This document shows, piece after piece, positions 1 to 5,683 of a DNA stretch of 5,689 nt (positions are counted from its first letter, which is position 1; every line of letters begins with the position of its first letter). The notes beneath the pieces are model-generated. The model ran no database searches, was not told where the DNA came from, and saw only the letters and a program-made list of their open reading frames with translations. This DNA comes from an archaeon. GTDB lineage: Archaea; Asgardarchaeota; Heimdallarchaeia; Hodarchaeales; S146-22. Made by a program: the position numbers and the translations under genes. The stretch covers positions 1 to 5,689 of the forward strand of contig JAJRXH010000675.1 of the NCBI GenBank assembly GCA_024276395.1, in the 5' to 3' direction.

Positions 1-1646
1 CGAGAGATGCTCACGTCAGAAAATTGTCGAACGATCGTGCCATCCTCTAACTCAATTGAAACTTGTAGGTTCCTCAAGTCATCAAGGCCAACATCATAAA
101 GTTCTAATGAAATGGTAACTTGCTCACCAATAAAAGGTGTTGAGGGATTTGTTGTGAGCAGACCTAACAAAGCAGTTGACACTTTTTGGTGAATTATCTC
201 AATGACCTTGCTAGCATTGATTAAACCATAACCAAAAAAGGGATCTTTTCCAATACTTCCCAAATCATCCGTTCCCATCCGTAGTAAATTCATCAGAGCG
301 CGAGAAGTAAGTTCAGGCATCAAGCTCAATGCAAGTGCAGCAACGCCAGTCACATGTGGTGCTGCCATCGAAGTCCCTGTTTTATTTCCATATCCACCCC
401 CGGGAATGGTAGAGGTAATGCTGACACCAGGTGCCGCTACATCTATCCAATTTCCTCGATTTGAATACGAATAAAAAGCACCACGAGAGTCAATAGCCGA
501 GACTGCTACCACGTTAGGAAAAGCTGCTGGATAGAATTCACGTTGTCGTGCATAATTTCCAGCGGCAGCAATAACCAAGGCATTCTGTCCGTAAACCCAG
601 TCCGTAACTTCTCTAAGAATCTGCGAAGAACCAAAAGATCCCCAACTTGCAGTGATGATTCGTGCGCCCGATTTTACAGCATTTGTCATTGCTTTCACGG
701 CGTCCATGGGACTTCCTTGTCCATTCTGATCTAAAATTCTTTCCACATGTAACGTTACATTAGCAATTCCGGGAATTCCCAATGAATTATTAAGTACTGC
801 CGCCATAATGCCAGCCACATGAGTTCCATGCCCATTCTCATCATCAGGTACATCATCACCATCAATCCAATCATGACCTATTGAACCAAGATTAGGGAGC
901 AAATCTGGATGATCAAGATCAACACCACTATCGATGATGGCAACTTTCACATTTTTCGATCCAGTCGTGACCAACCATGCACGAGGAACCCCAATTGCTT
1001 CCACTCCCCATTGGGTAATGGGATCGTTAACGACAGCGAAAGCATCTGTAGTCGCAGCTCGCAACACCACTTCGGGCTCAAAATATTGTAATGACGATAA
1101 CTTGGAGAATAACCCATATGCCTCTCTTATATAATTAAAGGGAACACTCAACTCTACTATTGGAAAGGGACTCTTGATCACTTGGATTACATTCATTGAA
1201 AGGCTAGAAACCATTGATCCTTCCAAAAAAGTTTCTACCCCATCTAGACTACGAAATCGTAATACGACCCTCAAGGAAGGCTCTCCATCTCTACCAAAAT
1301 CCCAAATGAAAAAGCGTTCATTAGCTGGAATCTTTAAGTCTGCCCTAAGAAAATCTGCATTCCTCATCATCTTGGCTAACGGGGATGACACTGGAAATGA
1401 CCTTGGTGATGCTCGATTCATCCCCAGGGCAGCTTGACTTGGCTCTCCCAATCCCATCTCTTGTTGGTCAGGCCTCTTTACTTCCACTGATGATAATGAT
1501 GGATATTCAGTGGAACTTAAATCAGATCGTGGAAGAACGTGAGGTAAAATTCGATAAGCAGACAGACCAAAAACCGAAATAATAAAGAAAAAGAGAAAAA
1601 AAATTACGACATGATGCTTAGTCGGCTCCCTAATACCAAAAAACAT
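1..1646 (-). CDS. Subtilisin-family (S8) serine protease, membrane-anchored or secreted, 3' end outside window
   Basis: This is a partial gene: 548 codons are visible and the frame runs off position 1. A hydrophobic segment at about residues 13-30 follows a short basic N-terminus, so the protein is exported or anchored in the membrane and probably acts outside the cell. A low-complexity linker (about 35-100) leads to a likely I9-type inhibitory prodomain (about 110-198). The catalytic domain (about 210-485) has the full triad: Asp239 in IIDSGVD, His273 in NGHGTHVAG and Ser426 in TGTSMAAPHVTG. Asn364 in AAAGN supplies the oxyanion hole. After about residue 490 the sequence resembles a beta-sandwich of the CARDB/Ig-like kind, but it is cut by the window edge. 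The ATG at 1646 is the first possible start, because an in-frame TGA lies two codons upstream. A ribosome-binding site sits 5 nt before it. The protein should be synthesised as a self-inhibited zymogen. The family assignment is firm; the substrate is unknown. Confidence 0.95.
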   Translation of the reverse strand, partial: MFFGIREPTKHHVVIFFLFFFIISVFGLSAYRILPHVLPRSDLSSTEYPSLSSVEVKRPDQQEMGLGEPSQAALGMNRASPRSFPVSSPLAKMMRNADFLRADLKIPANERFFIWDFGRDGEPSLRVVLRFRSLDGVETFLEGSMVSSLSMNVIQVIKSPFPIVELSVPFNYIREAYGLFSKLSSLQYFEPEVVLRAATTDAFAVVNDPITQWGVEAIGVPRAWLVTTGSKNVKVAIIDSGVDLDHPDLLPNLGSIGHDWIDGDDVPDDENGHGTHVAGIMAAVLNNSLGIPGIANVTLHVERILDQNGQGSPMDAVKAMTNAVKSGARIITASWGSFGSSQILREVTDWVYGQNALVIAAAGNYARQREFYPAAFPNVVAVSAIDSRGAFYSYSNRGNWIDVAAPGVSITSTIPGGGYGNKTGTSMAAPHVTGVAALALSLMPELTSRALMNLLRMGTDDLGSIGKDPFFGYGLINASKVIEIIHQKVSTALLGLLTTNPSTPFIGEQVTISLELYDVGLDDLRNLQVSIELEDGTIVRQFSDVSIS

Positions 1647-1651
1647 GGCTC

Positions 1652-1659
1652 ATCCACCT
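1652..1659 (-). promoter_or_regulatory. Ribosome-binding site of the subtilase
   Basis: On the minus strand this reads AGGTGGAT, ending 5 nt before the ATG at 1646. It is complementary, with one mismatch, to the usual archaeal 16S rRNA 3' end. It supports the chosen start. Confidence 0.6.
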
Positions 1660-1714
1660 AGTCATTGATTAATGCATGCAAGCATGACACGCTATTACCA
1701 ATTAACTACTTCAA

Positions 1715-1743
1715 GTATTTAACGATATTTCACTCTTTATAAA
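1715..1743 (-). promoter_or_regulatory. Candidate promoter of the subtilase (two TATA-like boxes)
   Basis: Two A/T boxes lie upstream of the protease on the minus strand: TTAAATAC at 1722-1715 and the symmetric TTTATAAA at 1743-1736. With the usual archaeal spacing of about 25-27 nt, they would start transcripts near 1692 and 1713. These would have leaders of roughly 46 and 67 nt containing the ribosome-binding site. Because TTTATAAA reads the same on both strands, it could also fire to the right. Neither box has a clear BRE, so which one is used cannot be decided by eye. Confidence 0.4.
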
Positions 1744-1775
1744 ACGCATCATTTTGAAAGGAGATAAGAAAGCAC

Positions 1776-1835
1776 ATGACATTCGAAGAAATTAGAAAAA
1801 GTACCATGTTCGCAAGAATTAACCAATCCAAGTAA
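1776..1835 (+). CDS. Doubtful 19-residue small ORF behind a strong Shine-Dalgarno
   Basis: An ATG at 1776 opens a 19-codon frame ending in TAA (1833-1835), encoding a mixed-charge peptide (MTFEEIRK at its start). AAAGGAGAT at 1757-1765 is a near-ideal ribosome-binding site, but it lies a little far from the ATG (about 10-12 nt). The TATTTAAC box around 1716-1723 could start a transcript that includes it. A transcript from TTTATAAA at 1736 would begin just after the Shine-Dalgarno and lose it. The strand here is purine-rich because it is opposite the U-rich 3' tract of the downstream minus-strand gene, so a chance GGAG is quite possible. I recognise no family. Confidence 0.2.
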   Translation: MTFEEIRKSTMFARINQSK

Positions 1836-1840
1836 AGATA

Positions 1841-1925
1841 AGTAAAAAATGATTGAACAAAAGAACAATGTAAGAAAATGAAAAACGAAACGTGAAAATA
1901 AAAAATGATAAAGTAAATGAAGAGC
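1841..1925 (-). terminator. U-rich 3' tract behind the four-TM gene
   Basis: On the minus strand the stretch just after the TGA at 1931-1933 is strongly pyrimidine-rich. It has T5 at 1905-1901 followed by further Ts, and T6 at 1849-1844, with no convincing hairpin. Archaeal RNA polymerase terminates at such oligo-U tracts without a stem-loop. The tract probably ends the four-TM transcript and separates it from the protease gene 284 nt downstream. Confidence 0.5.
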
Positions 1926-1930
1926 CTAAC

Positions 1931-2497
1931 TCACGAGACAGAGGATTCAGAATCATTTTTTAGAGGTGGAAAGGTAAGTAAAAACCGTGACAACAAAAAT
2001 GAAACCCCAACAGCAACCAGCAGCAAGATCAAGTAGAAATAAGTTAATTGTCCTCCCATCAGAAACAAGTTTGACTCACGAATGACCATGTTCAAGGGAG
2101 TGAAAACCAAAAGTATGTTCAAAATGACCACACCAAGAGCAAAGAACAATATTGCCACAGTTACATCCCCCTTGGTCAGGCTTAAAGGTTCATTCTCACC
2201 TAATTCTAGTAATAACTCTTCATTCTGAGTCAATTTTTCAAGTTCTTCATGAGCTTTAAGAGATGAAGAACGTACCAACAAATAACTGAAGACCGAAATG
2301 ATTACTCCAATCACGATCCCGATAATTGCTAAATACAAATACCATTCGAGAGTATCTGGAAGCATTGACGAAAAGAAGGAATCTCCACGATAATACAAGA
2401 ATAATAACATAAATTCAAGGACCGAAGTCGCGATTCCTACCGTTAAAAAAACATTCCACGTGTCTTTTAGGCTTTTCTGTACTGATTTCAAGTTCAT
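1931..2497 (-). CDS. Four-transmembrane-segment membrane protein of unknown family
   Basis: This 188-residue protein has four clear hydrophobic segments, at about residues 16-35, 53-75, 112-133 and 151-170. The connecting loop between the second and third (76-111) is hydrophilic, with a Glu/Leu-rich helical stretch (HEELEKLTQNEELLLELGE). The N-terminal tail carries Lys residues and the loop begins with Arg76 and Lys81, so by the positive-inside rule both termini and the central loop are predicted to be cytoplasmic. I see no enzymatic motif, metal ligands or signal cleavage site, and do not recognise the family. The ATG at 2497 is preceded by GGGGGTTG on the minus strand, a plausible ribosome-binding site about 6-8 nt away. 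The gene is divergent from cysS and upstream of the subtilase in the same direction. The 284-nt gap with its U-rich tract argues against a shared transcript. The base composition matches its neighbours. Confidence 0.85.
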   Translation of the reverse strand: MNLKSVQKSLKDTWNVFLTVGIATSVLEFMLLFLYYRGDSFFSSMLPDTLEWYLYLAIIGIVIGVIISVFSYLLVRSSSLKAHEELEKLTQNEELLLELGENEPLSLTKGDVTVAILFFALGVVILNILLVFTPLNMVIRESNLFLMGGQLTYFYLILLLVAVGVSFLLSRFLLTFPPLKNDSESSVS

Positions 2498-2522
2498 TTC
2501 GACAACCCCCGTTGAAATAACC

Positions 2523-2572
2523 GTTTAAACCATCGTTCACTTCGTGTCCCCATTGTGTTCTCTCTTTAAAAA
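2523..2572 (-). promoter_or_regulatory. Candidate promoter of the four-TM gene
   Basis: On the minus strand, TTTTTAAAG (2572-2564) fits an archaeal TATA box. It would start a transcript near 2541 with a leader of about 44 nt holding the GGGGGTTG ribosome-binding site. A second symmetric box, GTTTAAAC at 2523-2530, lies at the distance expected for an almost leaderless transcript starting near 2499. The presence of a Shine-Dalgarno-like sequence favours the first. Confidence 0.4.
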
Positions 2573-2587
2573 GGATGCGTGCATCCT
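2572..2587. repeat. Perfect 7-bp-arm palindrome abutting a TATA box (operator candidate)
   Basis: AGGATGC and GCATCCT flank a GT dinucleotide, giving a perfect inverted repeat of 16 bp. It touches the upstream edge of the TTTTTAAAG box of the four-TM gene, where transcription factor B contacts DNA, and lies about 40 bp upstream of the cysS TATA box. A dimeric regulator bound here would be placed to block or assist the minus-strand promoter. No regulator gene is visible in the window. Confidence 0.4.
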
Positions 2588-2593
2588 CTTGGT

Positions 2594-2623
2594 CAGTGAA
2601 TGAGTGTCCAGTTACCTCACTGG
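2594..2623. repeat. Short overlapping inverted repeats upstream of the cysS TATA box
   Basis: CAGTGA (2594-2599) is mirrored by TCACTG (2617-2622), and CCAGT (2608-2612) by ACTGG (2619-2623). The two pairings share the right arm and end five bases before the cysS TATA box. Arms of 5-6 bp are short enough to occur by chance, so an operator role is only a possibility. Confidence 0.2.
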
Positions 2624-2628
2624 CATGA

Positions 2629-2637
2629 TATAAATAA
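2629..2637 (+). promoter_or_regulatory. TATA box of cysS
   Basis: TATAAATAA is a strong archaeal TATA box. Usual spacing puts the transcription start near 2658-2661. That lies downstream of the alternative ATG at 2647, so that codon would not be in the message. It lies upstream of AGGAGAG (2671-2677), which serves the ATG at 2686. The box therefore helps decide the start of cysS and gives a leader of about 26 nt. Confidence 0.65.
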
Positions 2638-2685
2638 TTCATAGAAATGAATGGAGGTGGGAGAGATAGCAGGAGAGACAGTGAC

Positions 2686-4122
2686 ATGCCCCTAATGATA
2701 TATAACACGTTCACCAGAAAGAAAGAACCCTTTGAACCCCTCACGCCAGGAGTCGTGCGAATGTACACGTGTGGCCTAACCGTATATGATTATGCTCACA
2801 TTGGCCATGCTAGAACCTATTCTAATTGGGATGTAATCAAGAGATACCTTCAATATAAAGGTTATGAGGTCATTCACGTCCAAAATTTCACTGATGTTGG
2901 ACATCTAACTGACGATGCTGACCAAGGAGAAGACAAGATTATCAAGCGTGCAAGAGAAAGAAAAGTACACCCGATGGAACTAGCAGACTATTACATTGAA
3001 GAATATCTACGAGTCATGGACGCCTTGAAAATCAAGCGACCAAACATCATGCCTCGTGCCACTGGACACGTTCCCGAGATGATAGAACTCGTCAATAAAC
3101 TCATTAAAAAAGGATTTGCCTATGAAACATCACGTGGAATTTATTTTGACGTGCAGAAATTTCCCACGTATGGCAAAATGAGTGGTCTTAAGCTTGAAGA
3201 GCTAAAAAGTGATCAACGACTTGAGCATGACCCAGAAAAACACCACCCAGCAGACTTTGCTCTATGGATTAAGGCTGACAAGTCACATATCATGCAATGG
3301 CCCTCACCATGGGGATGGGGATATCCAGGCTGGCACATTGAATGTTCAGCAATGAGCATGAAATATCTCGGAGAGACACTAGATATCCACGGGGGTGGAA
3401 TGGATCACATAGCTCTTCACCATCCAAACGAACGGGCGCAATCAGAAGCCGCCACTGGAAAACAATTCGTGAGATACTGGATGCATTCTGCATTTTTAAC
3501 AATTGATAAAGAAAAAATGAGCAAATCTACTGGAAAATTCATTACTGCCCAAGAAGTAATTGATAGGTACGGTGCCGAAATCACGAGATTCTACCTAATT
3601 TCTGCTCATTATCGTACCACCATGGATTTCTCGGAGCAAGCAATGGAACAAGCACGCGAAGGATATCTCCGATTAATAGGAACCATGGAAGCTGTGGAAT
3701 CATATCTCCAAGCAAATAATGGGCCACTGAATGCTGATCTAGAACCATCAGAAGAAGCAAAAAAATATCAACAACAATTCGAAGAAGCAATGGATGATGA
3801 CTTTAACACACCACGAGCTCTTGCTGTTCTCCATCAATTTAGCAGCTTCCTTAACTCCAAAATAAAGAAAAAAGAGGAGAACTTGGAACAATTAAGAGCT
3901 GATTACCAGTTATTCTTGACCTTAGCAGACGTGTTGGCAATAAACCCACAACCCAATGATAAAATCGATCCATACGTGAAATTATTGCTCAACATCAGGC
4001 AAGAAGCTAGGAAGAATAAAAATTGGGAGCTAGCTGACTCAATAAGGGATGAACTTCAACAAATGGGAATAAAAGTCGAAGACCATCCTTGGGGAACCAT
4101 TTACCTTTTAACAAAAATCTAA
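2686..4122 (+). CDS. cysS: Cysteinyl-tRNA synthetase
   Basis: This class Ia aminoacyl-tRNA synthetase charges tRNA-Cys with cysteine in the cytoplasm, using ATP. The 478 residues are a normal length for the family. The zinc and cysteine site is complete: Cys29 (TCGLTVYD), Cys220 (GWHIECSAM), and His245 and Glu249 (LHHPNERAQ). The ATP-binding motifs are HIGH at 38-41 and KMSKS at 277-281. The helical tRNA-binding domain is marked by DDDFNTPRAL around 370, and the C-terminus has the usual ADSIRDEL and GT endings. I chose the ATG at 2686 because family members start MPLxIYNT. AGGAGAG lies 8 nt upstream, and an upstream in-frame ATG at 2647 would precede the predicted transcription start. A segment at 70-83 (DVGHLTDDADQGED) is longer than the E. 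coli equivalent. I associate this form with several bacterial lineages, so ancestry by transfer is possible. The gene is transcribed alone and converges on radA. Confidence 0.97.
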   Translation: MPLMIYNTFTRKKEPFEPLTPGVVRMYTCGLTVYDYAHIGHARTYSNWDVIKRYLQYKGYEVIHVQNFTDVGHLTDDADQGEDKIIKRARERKVHPMELADYYIEEYLRVMDALKIKRPNIMPRATGHVPEMIELVNKLIKKGFAYETSRGIYFDVQKFPTYGKMSGLKLEELKSDQRLEHDPEKHHPADFALWIKADKSHIMQWPSPWGWGYPGWHIECSAMSMKYLGETLDIHGGGMDHIALHHPNERAQSEAATGKQFVRYWMHSAFLTIDKEKMSKSTGKFITAQEVIDRYGAEITRFYLISAHYRTTMDFSEQAMEQAREGYLRLIGTMEAVESYLQANNGPLNADLEPSEEAKKYQQQFEEAMDDDFNTPRALAVLHQFSSFLNSKIKKKEENLEQLRADYQLFLTLADVLAINPQPNDKIDPYVKLLLNIRQEARKNKNWELADSIRDELQQMGIKVEDHPWGTIYLLTKI

Positions 4123-4186
4123 TCCGACAATACCTTGGAACAGACAATATAGAGTCGAGTGATAAATAAGTTTTCCACGGATGAGA

Positions 4187-4200
4187 TTTTTTCCTTTTTT
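4187..4200 (+). terminator. Oligo-T terminator of cysS
   Basis: T6-CC-T6 lies 65 nt after the cysS stop codon with no hairpin before it, a typical archaeal intrinsic terminator. The 101-nt convergent gap (4123-4223) holds nothing else I can identify apart from the weaker T tract for radA. Confidence 0.6.
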
Positions 4201-4208
4201 CAAGTAAT

Positions 4209-4213
4209 AAAAA
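4209..4213 (-). terminator. Weak oligo-T tract after radA
   Basis: On the minus strand a run of five Ts (CGTTTTTATTAC) begins 10 nt after the radA stop codon. It could end the radA transcript but is short. Read-through would produce RNA antisense to the end of cysS. Confidence 0.35.
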
Positions 4214-4223
4214 CGGTTAACTC

Positions 4224-5204
4224 TTAATCGTGCGACAAGTCGCCTCTATCCACGTCCTTGTCACGAATGCCATAACTAGTGATGTAAAACATCGCTTCCG
4301 CATCTGGCAAGTAAGGTGAATCAAAAATTCTGGCTACCCGCATGCTGCCACGAGCTTTTCTCAGGAAAACACGATGAGTTGGACGATGACCCCATGCAAA
4401 TCCCAAGGCTGGCTCTGTACTGCTAGAGATGATGGCATCTGGATTTGCTAAAATTTGATTCGTCACGACCACTGCCACTTGATGTATTTCTGCCAATCGT
4501 TGCAAGAGATTAGCAAGTTTCATCAATAACTGTTGACGTTGTGGTAAGGTTTCTTTTCCTAGAAATTCCGCACGAAAGTGAGAAGCAACTGAATCCACGA
4601 CCAGCAAGCCAATATCATTATCTCGCACCATCTTACCAGCATTTTGGACTAAATCAATTAGATGCTCCGCATTCAACGCTCGTGTTCGATATACATTGTT
4701 TAATAACTGTTTCCCTCCCTCAATGGGCAAATCAGGTGCAGTTGCCATCTCTAACAAACGCTTTGCCGAAAAGGTACCCTCAGCATCAATGACATAAGCT
4801 CCTTTATTGATGCCTCCCATATCTTCAGGAAATTGAACAGTAAGGCACAATTGAAGAGAAATTTGTGTCTTTCCAGTTCCAAAAGACCCACTAAATTCCA
4901 CGATGCTTCCTACTGGAATGCCTCCATCAAAAATTTCATCAAGATTTTGCGACATCGTGGTAATGGTGGGTATGTTCAAGTCTTTTTGTAGTAACTCAAC
5001 TGCCGATATGGGCATGATAGATAAATGTTCACGGACTGCTGCTAAAATCAGCTCAGCACGTGAAAGTTTAATACCTAAAAGTTGACTTAATTCACCTGGT
5101 GTAGCTAATGACAGCTCTTCCAAAGAACCGAAGTGATCAGCTAGCTCCTCAGCCATGGTTGGTGTGACAGATTCGATTCTAAGAAACAGATCTTTCTTTG
5201 ACAT
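4224..5204 (-). CDS. radA: RadA/Rad51-family recombinase, divergent
   Basis: This is an archaeal RecA-fold ATPase for strand exchange in homologous recombination, 326 residues long as expected for RadA. An N-terminal helix-hairpin-helix domain (about 8-60) is followed by the ATPase core: Walker A GSFGTGKTQ (106-114), catalytic Glu142 in IDAEGTF, Walker B LLVVDS (200-205), RQQ after loop L1 (223-225), TNQ (248-250) before loop L2, His273, and the ATP-cap DSPYLPDAEAMF (295-306). Several usually conserved positions differ. The FxxA polymerisation Phe is Pro65. The LPGVGP of the first hairpin is IESVTP. IDTEGTF is IDAEGTF. GRG in L1 is GKE, and the L2 FFG and GG are changed. It may therefore be a specialised RadA paralog rather than the main recombinase. 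GGAAGGAAGGAG on the minus strand precedes the ATG at 5204. It follows a small gene by 44 nt without a visible TATA box, so the two are probably co-transcribed. Confidence 0.9.
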   Translation of the reverse strand: MSKKDLFLRIESVTPTMAEELADHFGSLEELSLATPGELSQLLGIKLSRAELILAAVREHLSIMPISAVELLQKDLNIPTITTMSQNLDEIFDGGIPVGSIVEFSGSFGTGKTQISLQLCLTVQFPEDMGGINKGAYVIDAEGTFSAKRLLEMATAPDLPIEGGKQLLNNVYRTRALNAEHLIDLVQNAGKMVRDNDIGLLVVDSVASHFRAEFLGKETLPQRQQLLMKLANLLQRLAEIHQVAVVVTNQILANPDAIISSSTEPALGFAWGHRPTHRVFLRKARGSMRVARIFDSPYLPDAEAMFYITSYGIRDKDVDRGDLSHD

Positions 5205-5215
5205 TTATCAACCGT

Positions 5216-5228
5216 CTCCTTCCTTCCA
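5216..5228 (-). promoter_or_regulatory. Purine-rich ribosome-binding site of radA
   Basis: On the minus strand GGAAGGAAGGAGA lies about 11 nt before the radA ATG. It is a repeated GGAAGGA with a clear GGAG core. It supports independent translation of radA from a message shared with the small upstream gene. Confidence 0.55.
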
Positions 5229-5248
5229 TTACAACATCACGAGATCTT

Positions 5249-5596
5249 TCATTCTATTTTTATTTTGCGCCATTTCTTAGTGGAAACAACATCAGGCCTG
5301 TTACGATTCGTGGAACGCTGTCGCACATACATTCTCTTGCGAACATTTCGTTGATAAAGTTCATTAATCTTTTTCGTGATGAGGGCTAATTCTGGTAAGT
5401 TTGGCTGGTACTTTTTCAAAGATGCCTCGAATTCCTTCAAGACCGCATTGACTTTATTCGCATCCACATTATCTTGAGAACTCATCAGCACGACACTCCG
5501 CAATCTTTCCAAGATGAGTATTTTTCCAGATATGTTTAAAAAATATCTGTTTGAGAAATTAACCAAGAGCTTTTTCAAAGTTACATCAACAGACAT
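5249..5596 (-). CDS. Small basic protein of unknown function upstream of radA
   Basis: I do not recognise this protein. From the ATG at 5596 it has 115 residues, and from the internal ATG at 5485 it has 78. The N-terminal 37 residues are hydrophobic and mixed. Residues about 45-85 look helical (NAVLKEFEASLKKY, then LPELALITKKINELYQR), and the last 30 are rich in Lys and Arg (KWRKIKIE at the end), suggesting nucleic-acid contact. The longer form fits a TATA box at 5641-5648, giving a leader of about 20 nt, but lacks a Shine-Dalgarno. The shorter form has GGAG 10 nt upstream and a TATA-like TTTAAA inside a palindrome at 5527-5549. It ends 44 nt before radA on the same strand, so the two probably share a transcript. 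A link to recombination is only an inference from position. Confidence 0.6.
   Translation of the reverse strand: MSVDVTLKKLLVNFSNRYFLNISGKILILERLRSVVLMSSQDNVDANKVNAVLKEFEASLKKYQPNLPELALITKKINELYQRNVRKRMYVRQRSTNRNRPDVVSTKKWRKIKIE
5527..5549. repeat. 23-bp near-perfect palindrome centred on TTTAAA
   Basis: CAGATAT (5527-5533) is mirrored exactly by ATATCTG (5543-5549). The intervening bases continue the symmetry with TTT and AAA around position 5538, leaving one mismatched pair (g5534/a5542). The centre lies 53 bp upstream of the internal ATG at 5485, a fitting place for a TATA box of the shorter small-protein message. It lies inside the coding sequence if the longer start is used. It could be an operator overlapping a promoter or a chance feature of an A/T-rich coding stretch. 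Confidence 0.4.
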
Positions 5597-5640
5597 CAAA
5601 AATATCGGCAAAAATGAAGGTGTTTTTGAGCATCAAAACG

Positions 5641-5648
5641 CTTATAAG
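5641..5648. promoter_or_regulatory. Symmetric TATA-like box between divergent starts
   Basis: CTTATAAG reads the same on both strands. To the left it would start a transcript near 5617, about 20 nt before the ATG at 5596. To the right it would start near 5671, just before GAGGAT and an ATG at 5684. It is the best promoter candidate for the small gene and radA. Confidence 0.4.
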
Positions 5649-5683
5649 AGTTAATGATCACAGGTACTAATGAGGATACCAAA

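Noticed and set aside
543..1582. Several plus-strand open frames of 60-87 codons
   Set aside because: They lie entirely opposite the subtilase coding sequence, which has a complete catalytic triad in the minus-strand frame. None resembles a known protein.
1661..1688. GTCAT/ATGAC inverted repeat with repeated GCATG words in the subtilase leader
   Set aside because: A 5-bp stem with an 18-nt loop is too weak to claim as a regulatory RNA structure.
2647..2685. Earlier in-frame ATG that would extend cysS by 13 residues
   Set aside because: The extra residues are unlike any CysRS N-terminus, the codon lies upstream of the predicted transcription start, and the good Shine-Dalgarno AGGAGAG serves the ATG at 2686.
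2498..2768. Minus-strand open frame overlapping the cysS start and the four-TM gene
   Set aside because: It covers the divergent promoter region and the conserved 5' end of cysS in antisense, and its translation shows no protein-like pattern.
3290..3790. Minus-strand open frames inside cysS
   Set aside because: They are antisense shadows of a gene with well-conserved family motifs.
4541..5389. Plus-strand open frames across radA and the small gene
   Set aside because: They are antisense to radA or to the small gene and carry no recognisable motif or start signals.
5597..5611. TTG at 5611 as start of the small gene
   Set aside because: TTG is a rare start, there is no ribosome-binding site before it, and in-frame ATGs follow at 5596 and 5485.
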